A DNA stretch of 64,000 nucleotides from Exiguobacterium flavidum. GTDB lineage: Bacteria; Bacillota; Bacilli; Exiguobacteriales; Exiguobacteriaceae. Position 1 is the stretch's first letter, and each line of letters opens with the position of its first letter. The position numbers and the translations under genes are program-made. Positions 29,055 to 37,226 of this stretch are shown here, in pieces. The notes under the pieces were generated by a model that was not told the DNA's origin, searched no databases, and worked only from the letters and a program-made list of their open reading frames with translations. The stretch spans positions 232,557 through 296,556 of the forward strand of contig NZ_QPKS01000001.1 of assembly GCF_003344535.1 (NCBI RefSeq). Direction: 5' to 3'.

Positions 29055-29600
29055 TCACCGTTCGACGTCCGCCCGGTTGTCGCTCTCACGGTCTTCCGCC
29101 CACTTCAGCGCCCTGCTTTCAAGCTCTGCTGCGAACCGTTCCTTCCCTGCGATATAGGCACCTACGTCGAAGGGATGGCGTGCGGACAGACTCATCTTCA
29201 AGTCTCCGTACTGCTTCGCCTCTTCCGGTTGATGACGGAGAAAATCCCGGAACGCGAGATGCCGCTTGATCTCCGGGCTATTCTTACCGTAGACATGGAC
29301 GTGATGCGTCCTTGCGTCGCCGCCCTTTTGGAAATACCTGCGCCCGGGGATACCGTTCTCACCTTTAGGAGTGTATCCGGCCGCGCGCATCATCTCGTCG
29401 AAGCGATTGATTCGCTCGATGTCCTTGACGATCGGCAGGATGTCGATGACCGGCTTCGCGGCGAGTCCTGCGATCGACGTGCTGCCGATGTGGTGGATGT
29501 CTACCAGCTCTTCACCGAAAATCGAACGGAGCAGTCGTGCCTCCTCCTCGTAGCGCCGGTCCCATTGGGCGTCATATGGTATTAAGACCACCTTTCGCAT
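29055..29600 (-). CDS. GrpB family protein (UPF0157 nucleotidyltransferase-like)
   Basis: A 181-residue protein of the GrpB/UPF0157 family, distantly related to nucleotidyltransferases. Recognisable: VVLIPYDAQWDRRYEEEA, IHHIGSTSIAGLAAKPVIDILP (the GS...D signature) and HHVHVYGKNSPEIKRHLAFRDFLR. Substrate unknown for the family; some relatives are coupled to CoaE. The ATG follows GGAGGGAA. It sits between radC and mreB, which adjoin in B. subtilis, so it is an insertion here. Confidence 0.88.
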   Translation of the reverse strand: MRKVVLIPYDAQWDRRYEEEARLLRSIFGEELVDIHHIGSTSIAGLAAKPVIDILPIVKDIERINRFDEMMRAAGYTPKGENGIPGRRYFQKGGDARTHHVHVYGKNSPEIKRHLAFRDFLRHQPEEAKQYGDLKMSLSARHPFDVGAYIAGKERFAAELESRALKWAEDRESDNRADVER

Positions 29601-29630
29601 GTCGTTCCCTCCATTCCCTGTCACGGACGT

Positions 29631-30284
29631 TCACATGAATCCGCGTTGTTTCATACTGATGAATTGGCCGTGTCCGATGATGATGTGATCGATGCAGCTG
29701 ATCCCGATAAAGCGTCCTGCCTCGACCATCCGCTCCGACACCTCGATGTCCTCCCGGCTCGGCGTCGGATCGCCGGACGGATGGTTGTGGACGGCGATGA
29801 AGCTCGCCGCCGAGCAACGGATCGCCTCGCGGAAGATATCGCGCGGATGGACGATCGACGTGTTCAGCCCGCCGATGAAGAGCGTCTTCTTCGAGATGAC
29901 CTCGTTCTTCGTATTGAGATAGAGACAGACGAAATGTTCTTGCTGGAACAAGCGCATCTCTTCGAGCAGCAATTCTGCCGCGTCGTCCGGCGAACGGACG
30001 ACCGGGCGGACCCACTTCGGTTCCGTCACGAGCCGGCGTCCGAGTTCGAGACCGGCAAGTATTTGGAGCGCTTTCGCCTTGCCGACGCCGGGTGTCTTCT
30101 CGAGGCCCCCGACGCCTGCCTGTTCAAGCTCGATCAATGTCGGATAGGCGGCCATCAGCGACTCGCCGATATCAAGCGGGGTCTTGTCTCGCGTCCCTGT
30201 CCTGACGAGACAGGCGAGCAGTTCGACCGTCGTCGCCTCTGCCAGCCCCTTCAATTGGATGCGATCCTTCGGCAATTCGATCAC
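29631..30284 (-). CDS. radC: RadC family JAB-domain protein
   Basis: A 217-residue RadC. An N-terminal HhH-type region (LEKTPGVGKAKALQILAGLELGRR) is followed by a MPN/JAB domain with the metal-binding HNHPSGDPTPSREDIEVS. Historically called a DNA repair protein; its role is unsettled. The GTG start has GAGAGG about 10 bases ahead. Downstream of maf, as in B. subtilis. Confidence 0.95.
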   Translation of the reverse strand: MIELPKDRIQLKGLAEATTVELLACLVRTGTRDKTPLDIGESLMAAYPTLIELEQAGVGGLEKTPGVGKAKALQILAGLELGRRLVTEPKWVRPVVRSPDDAAELLLEEMRLFQQEHFVCLYLNTKNEVISKKTLFIGGLNTSIVHPRDIFREAIRCSAASFIAVHNHPSGDPTPSREDIEVSERMVEAGRFIGISCIDHIIIGHGQFISMKQRGFM

Positions 30285-30311
30285 TCACATCATACCTCTC
30301 CGCGTACTGTA

Positions 30312-30896
30312 TTACGCAAACACCGGGTGGATCCCGAACGACTCGAGATACCGCGCTACGGGATGAATCGGCAGACCGACGACGTTGTAATAGTCACCGT
30401 CGATCGCTTCGACGAACAATCCGCCGAGCGACTGGATTCCATACCCGCCCGCCTTGTCATACGGCTCGCTCGTCTTGACGTATTGATCGATCCAGGCAGC
30501 CGGCAAATCGCCGAACCGGACCTTCGTCGTGACGGCGAACGTCTCCGTCCGCCCCTGATCCATCAGCGTCACACCGGTGATGACGAAATGCGTCCGACCG
30601 GACAGGAGGGCGAGCATTCGCCGTGCGTCCTCCTCGTCCGCCGGTTTTTCGAGGATATGTTCGTCGATCGCGACGACGGTGTCGGCCGCGAGGACGAGCG
30701 TCCCGTCGAAAACGGTCTTCGCCTTCTCCTCTGACAGATAGGTCACATATTCAGCCGGTGTCATGACGAACGGTGCCGCCTCCTCGATCGAAGCCGGGAC
30801 GACTTCGTGCGGGATGCCGATTTGTGTCAATAGGGCCGTCCGCCTCGGAGAGGCCGAAGCGAGGACGAGCCGGGGTTGCGTTACCATCAGTATCAC
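30312..30896 (-). CDS. maf: nucleoside triphosphate pyrophosphatase Maf
   Basis: A 194-residue Maf protein that hydrolyses non-canonical or excess dTTP/UTP to the monophosphate. Signatures: LVLASASPRRTALL, LAADTVVAIDEHILEKP and EPYDKAGGYGIQ. A GTG start with AGGAAAG at normal spacing is used; an ATG three codons later is possible. First gene of maf-radC-grpB with its own -10. Confidence 0.96.
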   Translation of the reverse strand: MILMVTQPRLVLASASPRRTALLTQIGIPHEVVPASIEEAAPFVMTPAEYVTYLSEEKAKTVFDGTLVLAADTVVAIDEHILEKPADEEDARRMLALLSGRTHFVITGVTLMDQGRTETFAVTTKVRFGDLPAAWIDQYVKTSEPYDKAGGYGIQSLGGLFVEAIDGDYYNVVGLPIHPVARYLESFGIHPVFA

Positions 30897-30941
30897 GTTC
30901 TTTCCTTATATTTTCGAATCCGCTTGGTTCGGACATTCCGT

Positions 30942-30947
30942 ATTATA
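30942..30947 (-). promoter_or_regulatory. -10 of the maf promoter
   Basis: TATAAT on the minus strand right after the pilO terminator and 45 bases before the maf start. The -35 is poor. Confidence 0.5.
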
Positions 30948-30950
30948 ACG

Positions 30951-30987
30951 CAAAGAAGGGCGTCCTTCCCTGTCCGGAAGACGCCCC
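30951..30987 (-). terminator. terminator at the end of the pilus operon
   Basis: A stem of 10-11 bp (GGGCGTCTTCC with GGGAAGGACGCCC), a 5-base loop and TTCTTT on the minus strand, 7 bases after the pilO stop. Confidence 0.8.
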
Positions 30988-30994
30988 TCAAACT

Positions 30995-31732
30995 TCAGTT
31001 CGTTGCCGCATCGACAAAAGGATCCGACTTCGGCGTCGTCTCCTTGACCGGCGTCTTCTTCTCCTCTTGCAGCTGCGCGAGGTCCGGCCGGTAGTAGGAC
31101 TCGATCTCGACCGTGAAGGCGAGCGGCTCGTCGAGCGTCACGAGCGCCTCGTTCGGTCCCGGTTCCTCCGGTCCGGTCAGCTGGATCTGACGCAGCACCG
31201 AGATCCGGTCCGTCCGCTCAAGCTGCTTCAAGAAGGCGAGCAGTTCAGCGTACGATGGCGCCTCGACCTGCAGCGACGCAGGAAGCGGCGTCGCGTCAGC
31301 GATCGGCATGTTCGGTGTCGCCGGCGGTGCTCCTTCCGTCTGGACGGCATCGATCGCAGGGGTCGTCGTCACGTCGCTGGCCGGTTCAACCGGCGCGACC
31401 GGAGTGACTGGCGTCTGCGCTGCGCTTCCCGTGAAGTTGACGCCCTTGAGCGTCACGCCGGCGATCTGGCTCGCGGCATCGATGCTGTCGACGATGTCGT
31501 CGATCGCCGGGATGACCGGCACCTTCTTCTGGAGGAAGCTCGATTCCGCGACGTCGACCTTGTTCTCGCTCGCCTTCGAAGCCTCGAGCGCCGTCTGTTC
31601 GCGTTCGAGAGTCTTCGCAGAAGCATCGAGCTGCTTTTTCGTGTCATAAGCCGTGTAGCCGAGATAGCCGAGCCCGCCAGCGACGAGCAGAATCGTCAAG
31701 AGGAGGAGGAGCGTCCCGAGTCGTCTTTTCAA
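30995..31732 (-). CDS. pilO: type IV pilus assembly protein PilO-like
   Basis: A 245-residue bitopic protein: TM at residues ~6-27, a coiled-coil stretch (KKQLDASAKTLEREQTALE), an unusual Pro/Thr/Ala-rich insert (about 105-155, VTPVAPVEPASD...PPATPNMP) and a ferredoxin-like end (SYAELLAFLKQLERTDRI, LAFTVEIESYY) typical of PilO. It forms the inner-membrane alignment complex with PilN. TTG start with GGGGGAG 7 bases ahead, overlapping the PilM-PilN stop by 3 bases. Last gene of the pilus operon. Confidence 0.82.
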   Translation of the reverse strand: MKRRLGTLLLLLTILLVAGGLGYLGYTAYDTKKQLDASAKTLEREQTALEASKASENKVDVAESSFLQKKVPVIPAIDDIVDSIDAASQIAGVTLKGVNFTGSAAQTPVTPVAPVEPASDVTTTPAIDAVQTEGAPPATPNMPIADATPLPASLQVEAPSYAELLAFLKQLERTDRISVLRQIQLTGPEEPGPNEALVTLDEPLAFTVEIESYYRPDLAQLQEEKKTPVKETTPKSDPFVDAATN

Positions 31733-33501
31733 TTCGATTCTCCCCCTTCTTCTATCTCTTCCGTCTCTTCAGTGGCCGGTACCGCCGGCTCATCGACGAG
31801 CGTGTCGTCTTCGGTCAGTTCCGGCGACTCTCCGGTCTCATCAGCCGGTACTGCGGCGCCTTCTGCTTCAGGACTGGCGGTCCCGTCGCTCTCCGGCGCT
31901 TGTGTCTCGCCCGCCCGTTCCTCACCCTTGATGATTTCAAGCGGCAGGACGGTCAGGGCGAATTGTCCGATGTAGCGCGGTTCCTCATCGCCGTCGGTCA
32001 TGATCGTATCGACGTCGAGCACTTCCCCGGTCACGGGATCCGTCGTCGTCGAGCTTGCGATGTCGAGGTCAGGCGCCATCTCCTGCGTGACGATGCTCGC
32101 GAGCTTGACGTTCGTAAACGACGTGTCCGTCAAGAGTTGGCGGTGGAACGCGTTCAATTCCTCGAGCGTCTCGAACTGGACGTTCATCGCGACCGCATGA
32201 TCCGCGCTGTAGCTGTACTGCAAAACGTAACCGCGTTCAGGCAGATAGCGCGTGATGCGTTCGAGTGTCGGGACGGCCGGTCGCGGCGCGTCCTCGAGCG
32301 AATCGATCGTCGCCTGGAGCTCCGTGATCGCCTGTCCTGAACCGCCCTCCGACTGTGCAGCGATCTGTCTGACGATCTGAATCTGCTGCTCGTTCTTATC
32401 GAGCTGGTCCGCCCACGTGTCCGTCTGCCAGAACAGGTATCCGGCAGCGGCCCCGCCGATCAGGAGCAGAAGGAGCGACGCGAGGATCGGCAGTTTCGGA
32501 GCGACATCCTCGTCCGGCAGCAGGTTGATCCGCTTGCGTTTCGAGGAAGCCGTGCCGACAAGCGGCAAGTAGTCGACCGGGATTTTTTGATCCGATACGT
32601 CGATCACCGGACCGACTTCCTCGAGCGCGATCGTGAAGTTCTCGCGATACCGTGCGACGAGGCTTTCCATGTACGGGAAGTCTCCGGCAAGGATGATCCG
32701 GTCGATTTCGCGCGCGTCCTGTGCGAGCGAATAGCGATAGAAGTCGATGACGCGGGTCAGCTCGATCAGCATCTCCTCGACCGCCCGTTCGATTTCGCTG
32801 GCATGACCGACGTGGCGATAGACGACGCGGTCTTCGTTGATCTCGACGTCATAGCTCGACGCAGGAACCGTGTCGATCGAACGGATCAGGCGCGGGACGT
32901 GGTTCTCGATGATGACGAGCTGGTGATTCGTCGCCGTGACATGCCAAATCAGCAGATTGTCCGTGTCGGCGATCTCGTAGAGATGATCGATCCCCTGATA
33001 GACGGAGAGCGGCTGCGGTTCGGCTGCGACGAGCCGCAGATGCTTCCGTTTGAAGAGCGTCACGTACTGGGTCAACCCTTCGTGCGGTGCCGCGTACAGC
33101 ATGATCTCGCGCTTGTCGCCTTCGTTCTCGAGGAAGTCGTAGTCGAAATACGGGTCCTCGAACGGCAGGACGATGCTGTGACCGAGCTCCATGAAGAGGT
33201 AGCCGCGGATCTCGGATTCCTGGATGCCAGGCGGAATTTCAAGTTTCCGGGCGAGGACGAGCGCGCCGTCGAGCGTCAGGACCGCTTGCGAAGCGCGCGG
33301 TACCTTCAGTTTCGTAAGCAGGCTGTCGAAGATCAGATCGAGCGAAGCTTCCGGCTGGAGCCAGCCGCCCTGCAGCGTACCCGCAGGCAACGAGACGACG
33401 GCATGACGTTTGACCTGGCCGTTCTTGACGACCGCCCCGAAAATCGCGACGTCAGTGAAATTGAAGTGGACGAACGTGCCCTTCAGGCGATGTTGCGCCA
33501 T
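31729..33501 (-). CDS. PilM-PilN fusion protein of the type IV pilus
   Basis: 590 residues joining two proteins that are usually separate. Residues 1-~315 form an actin-like PilM domain (FGAVVKNGQVKRHAVVSLP; EIDRIILAGDFPYMESL). At 325 the PilN signature INLLPDED begins, followed by a TM at ~336-358, a coiled coil and a ferredoxin-like domain (YVLQYSYSADHAVAMNVQFET). The last ~65 residues are an acidic Pro/Glu/Thr tail. In other bacteria the PilN N-terminal INLLP peptide binds PilM; here the two are in one chain. Upstream pilD is 16 bases away. Confidence 0.88.
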   Translation of the reverse strand: MAQHRLKGTFVHFNFTDVAIFGAVVKNGQVKRHAVVSLPAGTLQGGWLQPEASLDLIFDSLLTKLKVPRASQAVLTLDGALVLARKLEIPPGIQESEIRGYLFMELGHSIVLPFEDPYFDYDFLENEGDKREIMLYAAPHEGLTQYVTLFKRKHLRLVAAEPQPLSVYQGIDHLYEIADTDNLLIWHVTATNHQLVIIENHVPRLIRSIDTVPASSYDVEINEDRVVYRHVGHASEIERAVEEMLIELTRVIDFYRYSLAQDAREIDRIILAGDFPYMESLVARYRENFTIALEEVGPVIDVSDQKIPVDYLPLVGTASSKRKRINLLPDEDVAPKLPILASLLLLLIGGAAAGYLFWQTDTWADQLDKNEQQIQIVRQIAAQSEGGSGQAITELQATIDSLEDAPRPAVPTLERITRYLPERGYVLQYSYSADHAVAMNVQFETLEELNAFHRQLLTDTSFTNVKLASIVTQEMAPDLDIASSTTTDPVTGEVLDVDTIMTDGDEEPRYIGQFALTVLPLEIIKGEERAGETQAPESDGTASPEAEGAAVPADETGESPELTEDDTLVDEPAVPATEETEEIEEGGESN

Positions 33502-33517
33502 ATGTATGTCATCCTTT

Positions 33518-34273
33518 CTAGAGGAAAAGTGCGAGATAATCCGCGATCCAGCTTTCCGCGAAATAGTATGTGAGCAATGCGCCGGCAGCGATCGACGGAA
33601 CGAACGGGATCGGCTGTTTCCGGGCTACTTTCTTCGTCGCGAGCAACGCGATGCCGACGACCGACCCGACGAACGCCGCGACGAACAGGGCGATGACGAC
33701 ATGAAGCGGTCCGAGCAGGATACCGAGCACCCCGAACAGCTTGACGTCACCCGCTCCCATCCCCTGCCGTGACAGCAGGAAAATCAGGAAGAGGAGCAAG
33801 AAACCAGTCAGTCCACCAATAATTGGATTATACCAGTTTTCCGGTCCCGAGAGATAGCGCACAATGAGACTGATCGGTAAAAAGAACAACAGAATTTTAT
33901 TCGGGACGAGCATGTAGGCGAGGTCCGACATGACGAGCGTGAGCAGCAGGCTCGTAAGAACGAGCGCGACGGCAAGTTCGATCGTCCAGCCGAAGCGGAT
34001 GAATGCGTAGGCATAGAGCAATCCGCCGGTCAGCTCGATCAACGGATACTTGAGCGAGACGTGCGACTTGCATGTGCGGCACTTGCCCTGCAGCAGAAGA
34101 TAGCTGACGACCGGTATCAGCTCCCAGCCGGACAGCTGGTGACCGCACTGCGGACAGCGCGAACGCGGACGGACGATCGATTCGCCGACCGGAATGCGCA
34201 ATCCGACGACGTTCGTGAACGACGCCATGATCAGGCCGAGTAAGAAGAAGTAGATGGTGATGAGCGTCGTCAT
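33518..34273 (-). CDS. pilD: prepilin peptidase (type IV leader peptidase)
   Basis: A 251-residue A24 aspartic membrane protease and N-methylase. The zinc site CPQCG...CRTCK (C40, C43, C65, C68) lies in the first cytosolic loop; catalytic aspartates are D117 (LVMSDLAYMLVPN) and D176 (GMGAGDVKLF). It cleaves the pilin leaders after Gly. The position between folC and maf is that of comC in B. subtilis. It follows the major pilin beyond a terminator. Confidence 0.96.
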   Translation of the reverse strand: MTTLITIYFFLLGLIMASFTNVVGLRIPVGESIVRPRSRCPQCGHQLSGWELIPVVSYLLLQGKCRTCKSHVSLKYPLIELTGGLLYAYAFIRFGWTIELAVALVLTSLLLTLVMSDLAYMLVPNKILLFFLPISLIVRYLSGPENWYNPIIGGLTGFLLLFLIFLLSRQGMGAGDVKLFGVLGILLGPLHVVIALFVAAFVGSVVGIALLATKKVARKQPIPFVPSIAAGALLTYYFAESWIADYLALFL

Positions 34274-34315
34274 GAGTGCTCCTTTCAGGGATGGTTAGTT
34301 TATACATTTAGTCTA

Positions 34316-34347
34316 AATAAAAATCCCCCATGGAGGGGGATTTTTTT
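34316..34347. terminator. terminator after the major pilin gene
   Basis: A perfect stem AAATCCCCC/GGGGGATTT with a 4-base loop and T runs on both strands, overlapping the pilin stop codon. It would make pilin mRNA more abundant than that of the downstream pilD-pilMN-pilO. Confidence 0.9.
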
Positions 34348-34825
34348 AAGGTAATTCGGCTCTCGTAGGAGTGGCATCAGTAGTAAAATAATTGCTTGCG
34401 CCACTTTTAGTAGATTTCATCGTTACTGCATATCCATATTTGTTACCTGTTTTTGTTACAGTCACGTAAGCATCTGCATACGGAGCATCATTGTTCATCG
34501 GATCCTTCATTTCATCAATATAATTAGTTAGGACATTTCCACCCGTTGAAGCAGTATCGCCAACATAATATAAACTAACTCCAGACGCCGAGGGAGTGAC
34601 TGACTCTGATGAAACATATAACTTCGCAGCATTCACCAACTGCTTCGCATTCGCAACCTGTGCATCCTTACGCGAATTCTCAATCAAATTCCCTACTGCA
34701 ATGACCGAAATCGCCGCGATGATTCCGAGGATGACGACGACGACGAGGAGTTCGACGAGCGTGAGTCCGCGCTCATCGCGCATTTGACGCGCATCCTGCC
34801 ACATTTCTTTTAAGCGTTCTACCAT
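34346..34825 (-). CDS. pilA: major type IV pilin
   Basis: A 159-residue prepilin. A 20-residue charged leader ends ...RDERG, cleaved before LTLVELLVVVVILGIIAAISVIAVG, with Glu5 of the mature protein present. The globular part (about 110 residues) has no cysteines. The 5' third is G+C-rich like its neighbours, but the globular-domain part is markedly AT-rich. The second ATG is taken as start (AGGAGG 10 bases ahead). Strong terminator follows. Own AT-rich promoter region upstream. Confidence 0.93.
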   Translation of the reverse strand: MVERLKEMWQDARQMRDERGLTLVELLVVVVILGIIAAISVIAVGNLIENSRKDAQVANAKQLVNAAKLYVSSESVTPSASGVSLYYVGDTASTGGNVLTNYIDEMKDPMNNDAPYADAYVTVTKTGNKYGYAVTMKSTKSGASNYFTTDATPTRAELP

Positions 34826-34891
34826 GTTTCCCATTCCTCCTAGTACTTATAGACTATGAATAGTTCAAATTCCATATGTGCAACTTATAAT

Positions 34892-34897
34892 ATTATA
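34892..34897 (-). promoter_or_regulatory. probable -10 of the pilin promoter
   Basis: TATAAT on the minus strand within an AT-rich 140-base gap between pilC and the pilin gene, followed by about 60 bases of leader. The -35 is not clear. An own promoter plus terminator fits a highly expressed structural subunit. Confidence 0.45.
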
Positions 34898-34967
34898 GTA
34901 GCACCGGCATCTGACTGAGCTGTGATGTTTTTGTACGATAGGTAAATGATTTTACAGTTTGCGCTAG

Positions 34968-36182
34968 TCAGCCTTGGATGTCCGAATAGATCTTGAACAT
35001 CGGGACGACGACGGCGATGACGATGACACCGACGATGACGGCGAGTGCGACGATCAGGAGCGGCTCGATGATCGACTTCAAGCGGTCCGTCGTCGTCTCG
35101 ACTTCCGTCTCATAGAAGGAGGCGACCTCTGCGAGCATCGCGTCGAGTCTCCCCGACTCTTCCCCGATCGCAATCATCTGAGTGACGAGCGGCGGGAAGA
35201 ACTTATTCTTCGAAAGCGGTTCGTTCATCGGGATGCCTCGGCCCATCGCCTCACGCGCCTTCGCGATCCCGTTCCGGATCATCCGGTTCGAGACGATCCG
35301 CTCCGTGATCTCGAGCGACGTCAGAATCGGCACCGATGCGGTAAGCAAGACGGACAATCCCCGTGTCATCAAGGCGATCTGCGACTTCTGGACGAGCGGG
35401 CCGAAGATCGGCAGACGAATGATGAAGGAATCGAACAGGACGCGTTGCCGTTCGTTCCTCAGGTTGAACCAGAGAAGCCCGACTGCCCCGAGTGCCGCGA
35501 GCAGCAGGACCCACCAGTAACCGATGACGAAGTCCGATATGCTCATGACGATCTTCGTGATCAACGGCAAGTCGCTGCCGAGCTGGTCAAAGATCGAGGC
35601 GAACGTCGGAACGACGTTCATCATCAGGAAGATGACGACGCCGACCGCGACGATCGAGACGACGGCCGGATAGATCAGGGCCGAGATGACCTTCTGCTTG
35701 ATCTCGTACTGTTTCTGGAGCTGAATCGTGATGTTGTCGAGCGCTTCCTCCAAGTTCCCGCTCGCCTCCCCCGCCATCGCCATGCTGACGAAGAATGTAT
35801 CGAAGACGCGGGGGTGCCGTTCGATCGCCTGAGAGAACTGCATCCCGTTCCGAAGGTCATCCTCGACCTCGACGAGCGCCCGCGCGAGCGGTTTTGATTC
35901 CGTCTGCAGACGCAGGATCTCTGTCGCCTTGATGATCGGTACGCCGGAGCGGACAAGCGTCGCGAACTGGCGCGCATACATGACGAGGTGTTCGATCTTC
36001 GGTTTCGCCTCGAACAAGGTGATCTCCGTGTTGAGTCCTTTCGATTCCTGCTTCTCGAGCCTGATGACGGCAATCTTGTCGGTGCGGAGCCGTTCTGCCG
36101 CCTCCCGTTTCGTCAGTGCCGTCACGCGGCCCTTCTTCTTCTTCCCGGACATCGTCCGGCCTTCGTAGATATAGACTGCCAT
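34968..36182 (-). CDS. pilC: type IV pilus platform protein PilC
   Basis: A 404-residue GspF/PilC integral membrane protein with two repeated cytoplasmic helical domains (FATLVRSGVPIIKATEIL; LSVLLTASVPILTSLEI) and three TM segments (about 175, 225 and 380). It connects the ATPases to the growing pilus. It overlaps none of its neighbours but follows pilT by 4 bases. Confidence 0.96.
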   Translation of the reverse strand: MAVYIYEGRTMSGKKKKGRVTALTKREAAERLRTDKIAVIRLEKQESKGLNTEITLFEAKPKIEHLVMYARQFATLVRSGVPIIKATEILRLQTESKPLARALVEVEDDLRNGMQFSQAIERHPRVFDTFFVSMAMAGEASGNLEEALDNITIQLQKQYEIKQKVISALIYPAVVSIVAVGVVIFLMMNVVPTFASIFDQLGSDLPLITKIVMSISDFVIGYWWVLLLAALGAVGLLWFNLRNERQRVLFDSFIIRLPIFGPLVQKSQIALMTRGLSVLLTASVPILTSLEITERIVSNRMIRNGIAKAREAMGRGIPMNEPLSKNKFFPPLVTQMIAIGEESGRLDAMLAEVASFYETEVETTTDRLKSIIEPLLIVALAVIVGVIVIAVVVPMFKIYSDIQG

Positions 36183-36186
36183 GAGT

Positions 36187-37221
36187 TCACCCCGATATGT
36201 ATGGTGTCGCGGCCGAAGCCGGAATCAATCCGCGGCTGACCAGATCCTGCAGTGCCGTCTGCATCGTCTGCATGCCGTGCTGCTTGCCGGTCTGGAGGAC
36301 CGATTGAAGCTGATATTCCTTGCCGGTCCGGATCAGGTTCGAGACGGCAGGCGTCTCGACCATGATTTCGAGCGCTGCGATCCGCCCCTTGCCGTCCGTC
36401 CGCGGCATCAATCGCTGCGAGATGACGCCGGCGAGGACGTTCGAGAGCTGTGCCCGGATCTGATCCTGCTGATCGGACGGGAAGACGTCGATGATCCGGC
36501 TGACGGTCGATGCCGCCGTCGACGTATGGACGGTCGCGAAGACGAGATGACCCGTCTCGGCTGCCGTCACTGCGGTCGAGATCGTCTCGAGGTCACGCAT
36601 CTCACCGAGCAGGATGACGTCCGGATCCTGCCGGAGCGCAGAGCGTAGGCCGGACGAGAAGCGCGGCGCGTCGATCCCGATTTCCCGCTGATCAATCAGG
36701 CTCTTGCCGTGGCTGTGCAGGTATTCGATCGGATCCTCGAGCGTGATGATCCGTTTGTACATCGTCTGATTGATTTCGTGGATCATCGCGGCGAGCGTCG
36801 TCGATTTCCCGGATCCGGTCGGCCCGGTGACGAGGACGAGCCCGTGCGGTCGTGTCAGGAAGCGCTTCAGGACGGGCGGAAGGCCGAGCGAATCGAGCGA
36901 TGGGACCTCGGTCGGGATCGTCCGGAACGCCATCGAGAGCGTTCCCCGCTGATAGAAGCTGTTGACGCGGTAACGGGCGATTCCCGGAATGCCGAATGAG
37001 AAGTCGATGTCACGATTTTGTTTCAGTTCTTGATACATTTCCTCGGTAATAAGCGCCCGGACATAGCCTTCGATGTCGAGCGGCTTCAGTTTCCCGTAGC
37101 TCGACGCGACGAGGTTGCCGTTGATGCGGAACATCGGCGGCGATCCTGCCGTCAAATGGACATCCGAGGCGTTGAGGTCCTTCGACTCGCGAAGGATCTG
37201 TTCGATTTCATTTCGTTCCAT
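36187..37221 (-). CDS. pilT: pilus retraction ATPase PilT
   Basis: About 344 residues, a hexameric retraction motor. ASDVHLTAGSPPMFRINGNL at the N-terminus, Walker A GPTGSGKSTTLAAMIHEIN, Asp box TLEDPIEYLH, Walker B DVILLGEMRDLETI, His box TGHLVFATVHTSTAAST and the C-terminal AIRNLIRE-like region replaced by VSNLIRTGKEYQL. Its presence predicts dynamic pili capable of twitching or DNA uptake. An ATG with GGAG 8 bases ahead is used, 5 bases after the pilB stop. Confidence 0.97.
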   Translation of the reverse strand: MERNEIEQILRESKDLNASDVHLTAGSPPMFRINGNLVASSYGKLKPLDIEGYVRALITEEMYQELKQNRDIDFSFGIPGIARYRVNSFYQRGTLSMAFRTIPTEVPSLDSLGLPPVLKRFLTRPHGLVLVTGPTGSGKSTTLAAMIHEINQTMYKRIITLEDPIEYLHSHGKSLIDQREIGIDAPRFSSGLRSALRQDPDVILLGEMRDLETISTAVTAAETGHLVFATVHTSTAASTVSRIIDVFPSDQQDQIRAQLSNVLAGVISQRLMPRTDGKGRIAALEIMVETPAVSNLIRTGKEYQLQSVLQTGKQHGMQTMQTALQDLVSRGLIPASAATPYISG

Positions 37222-37226
37222 CACTA

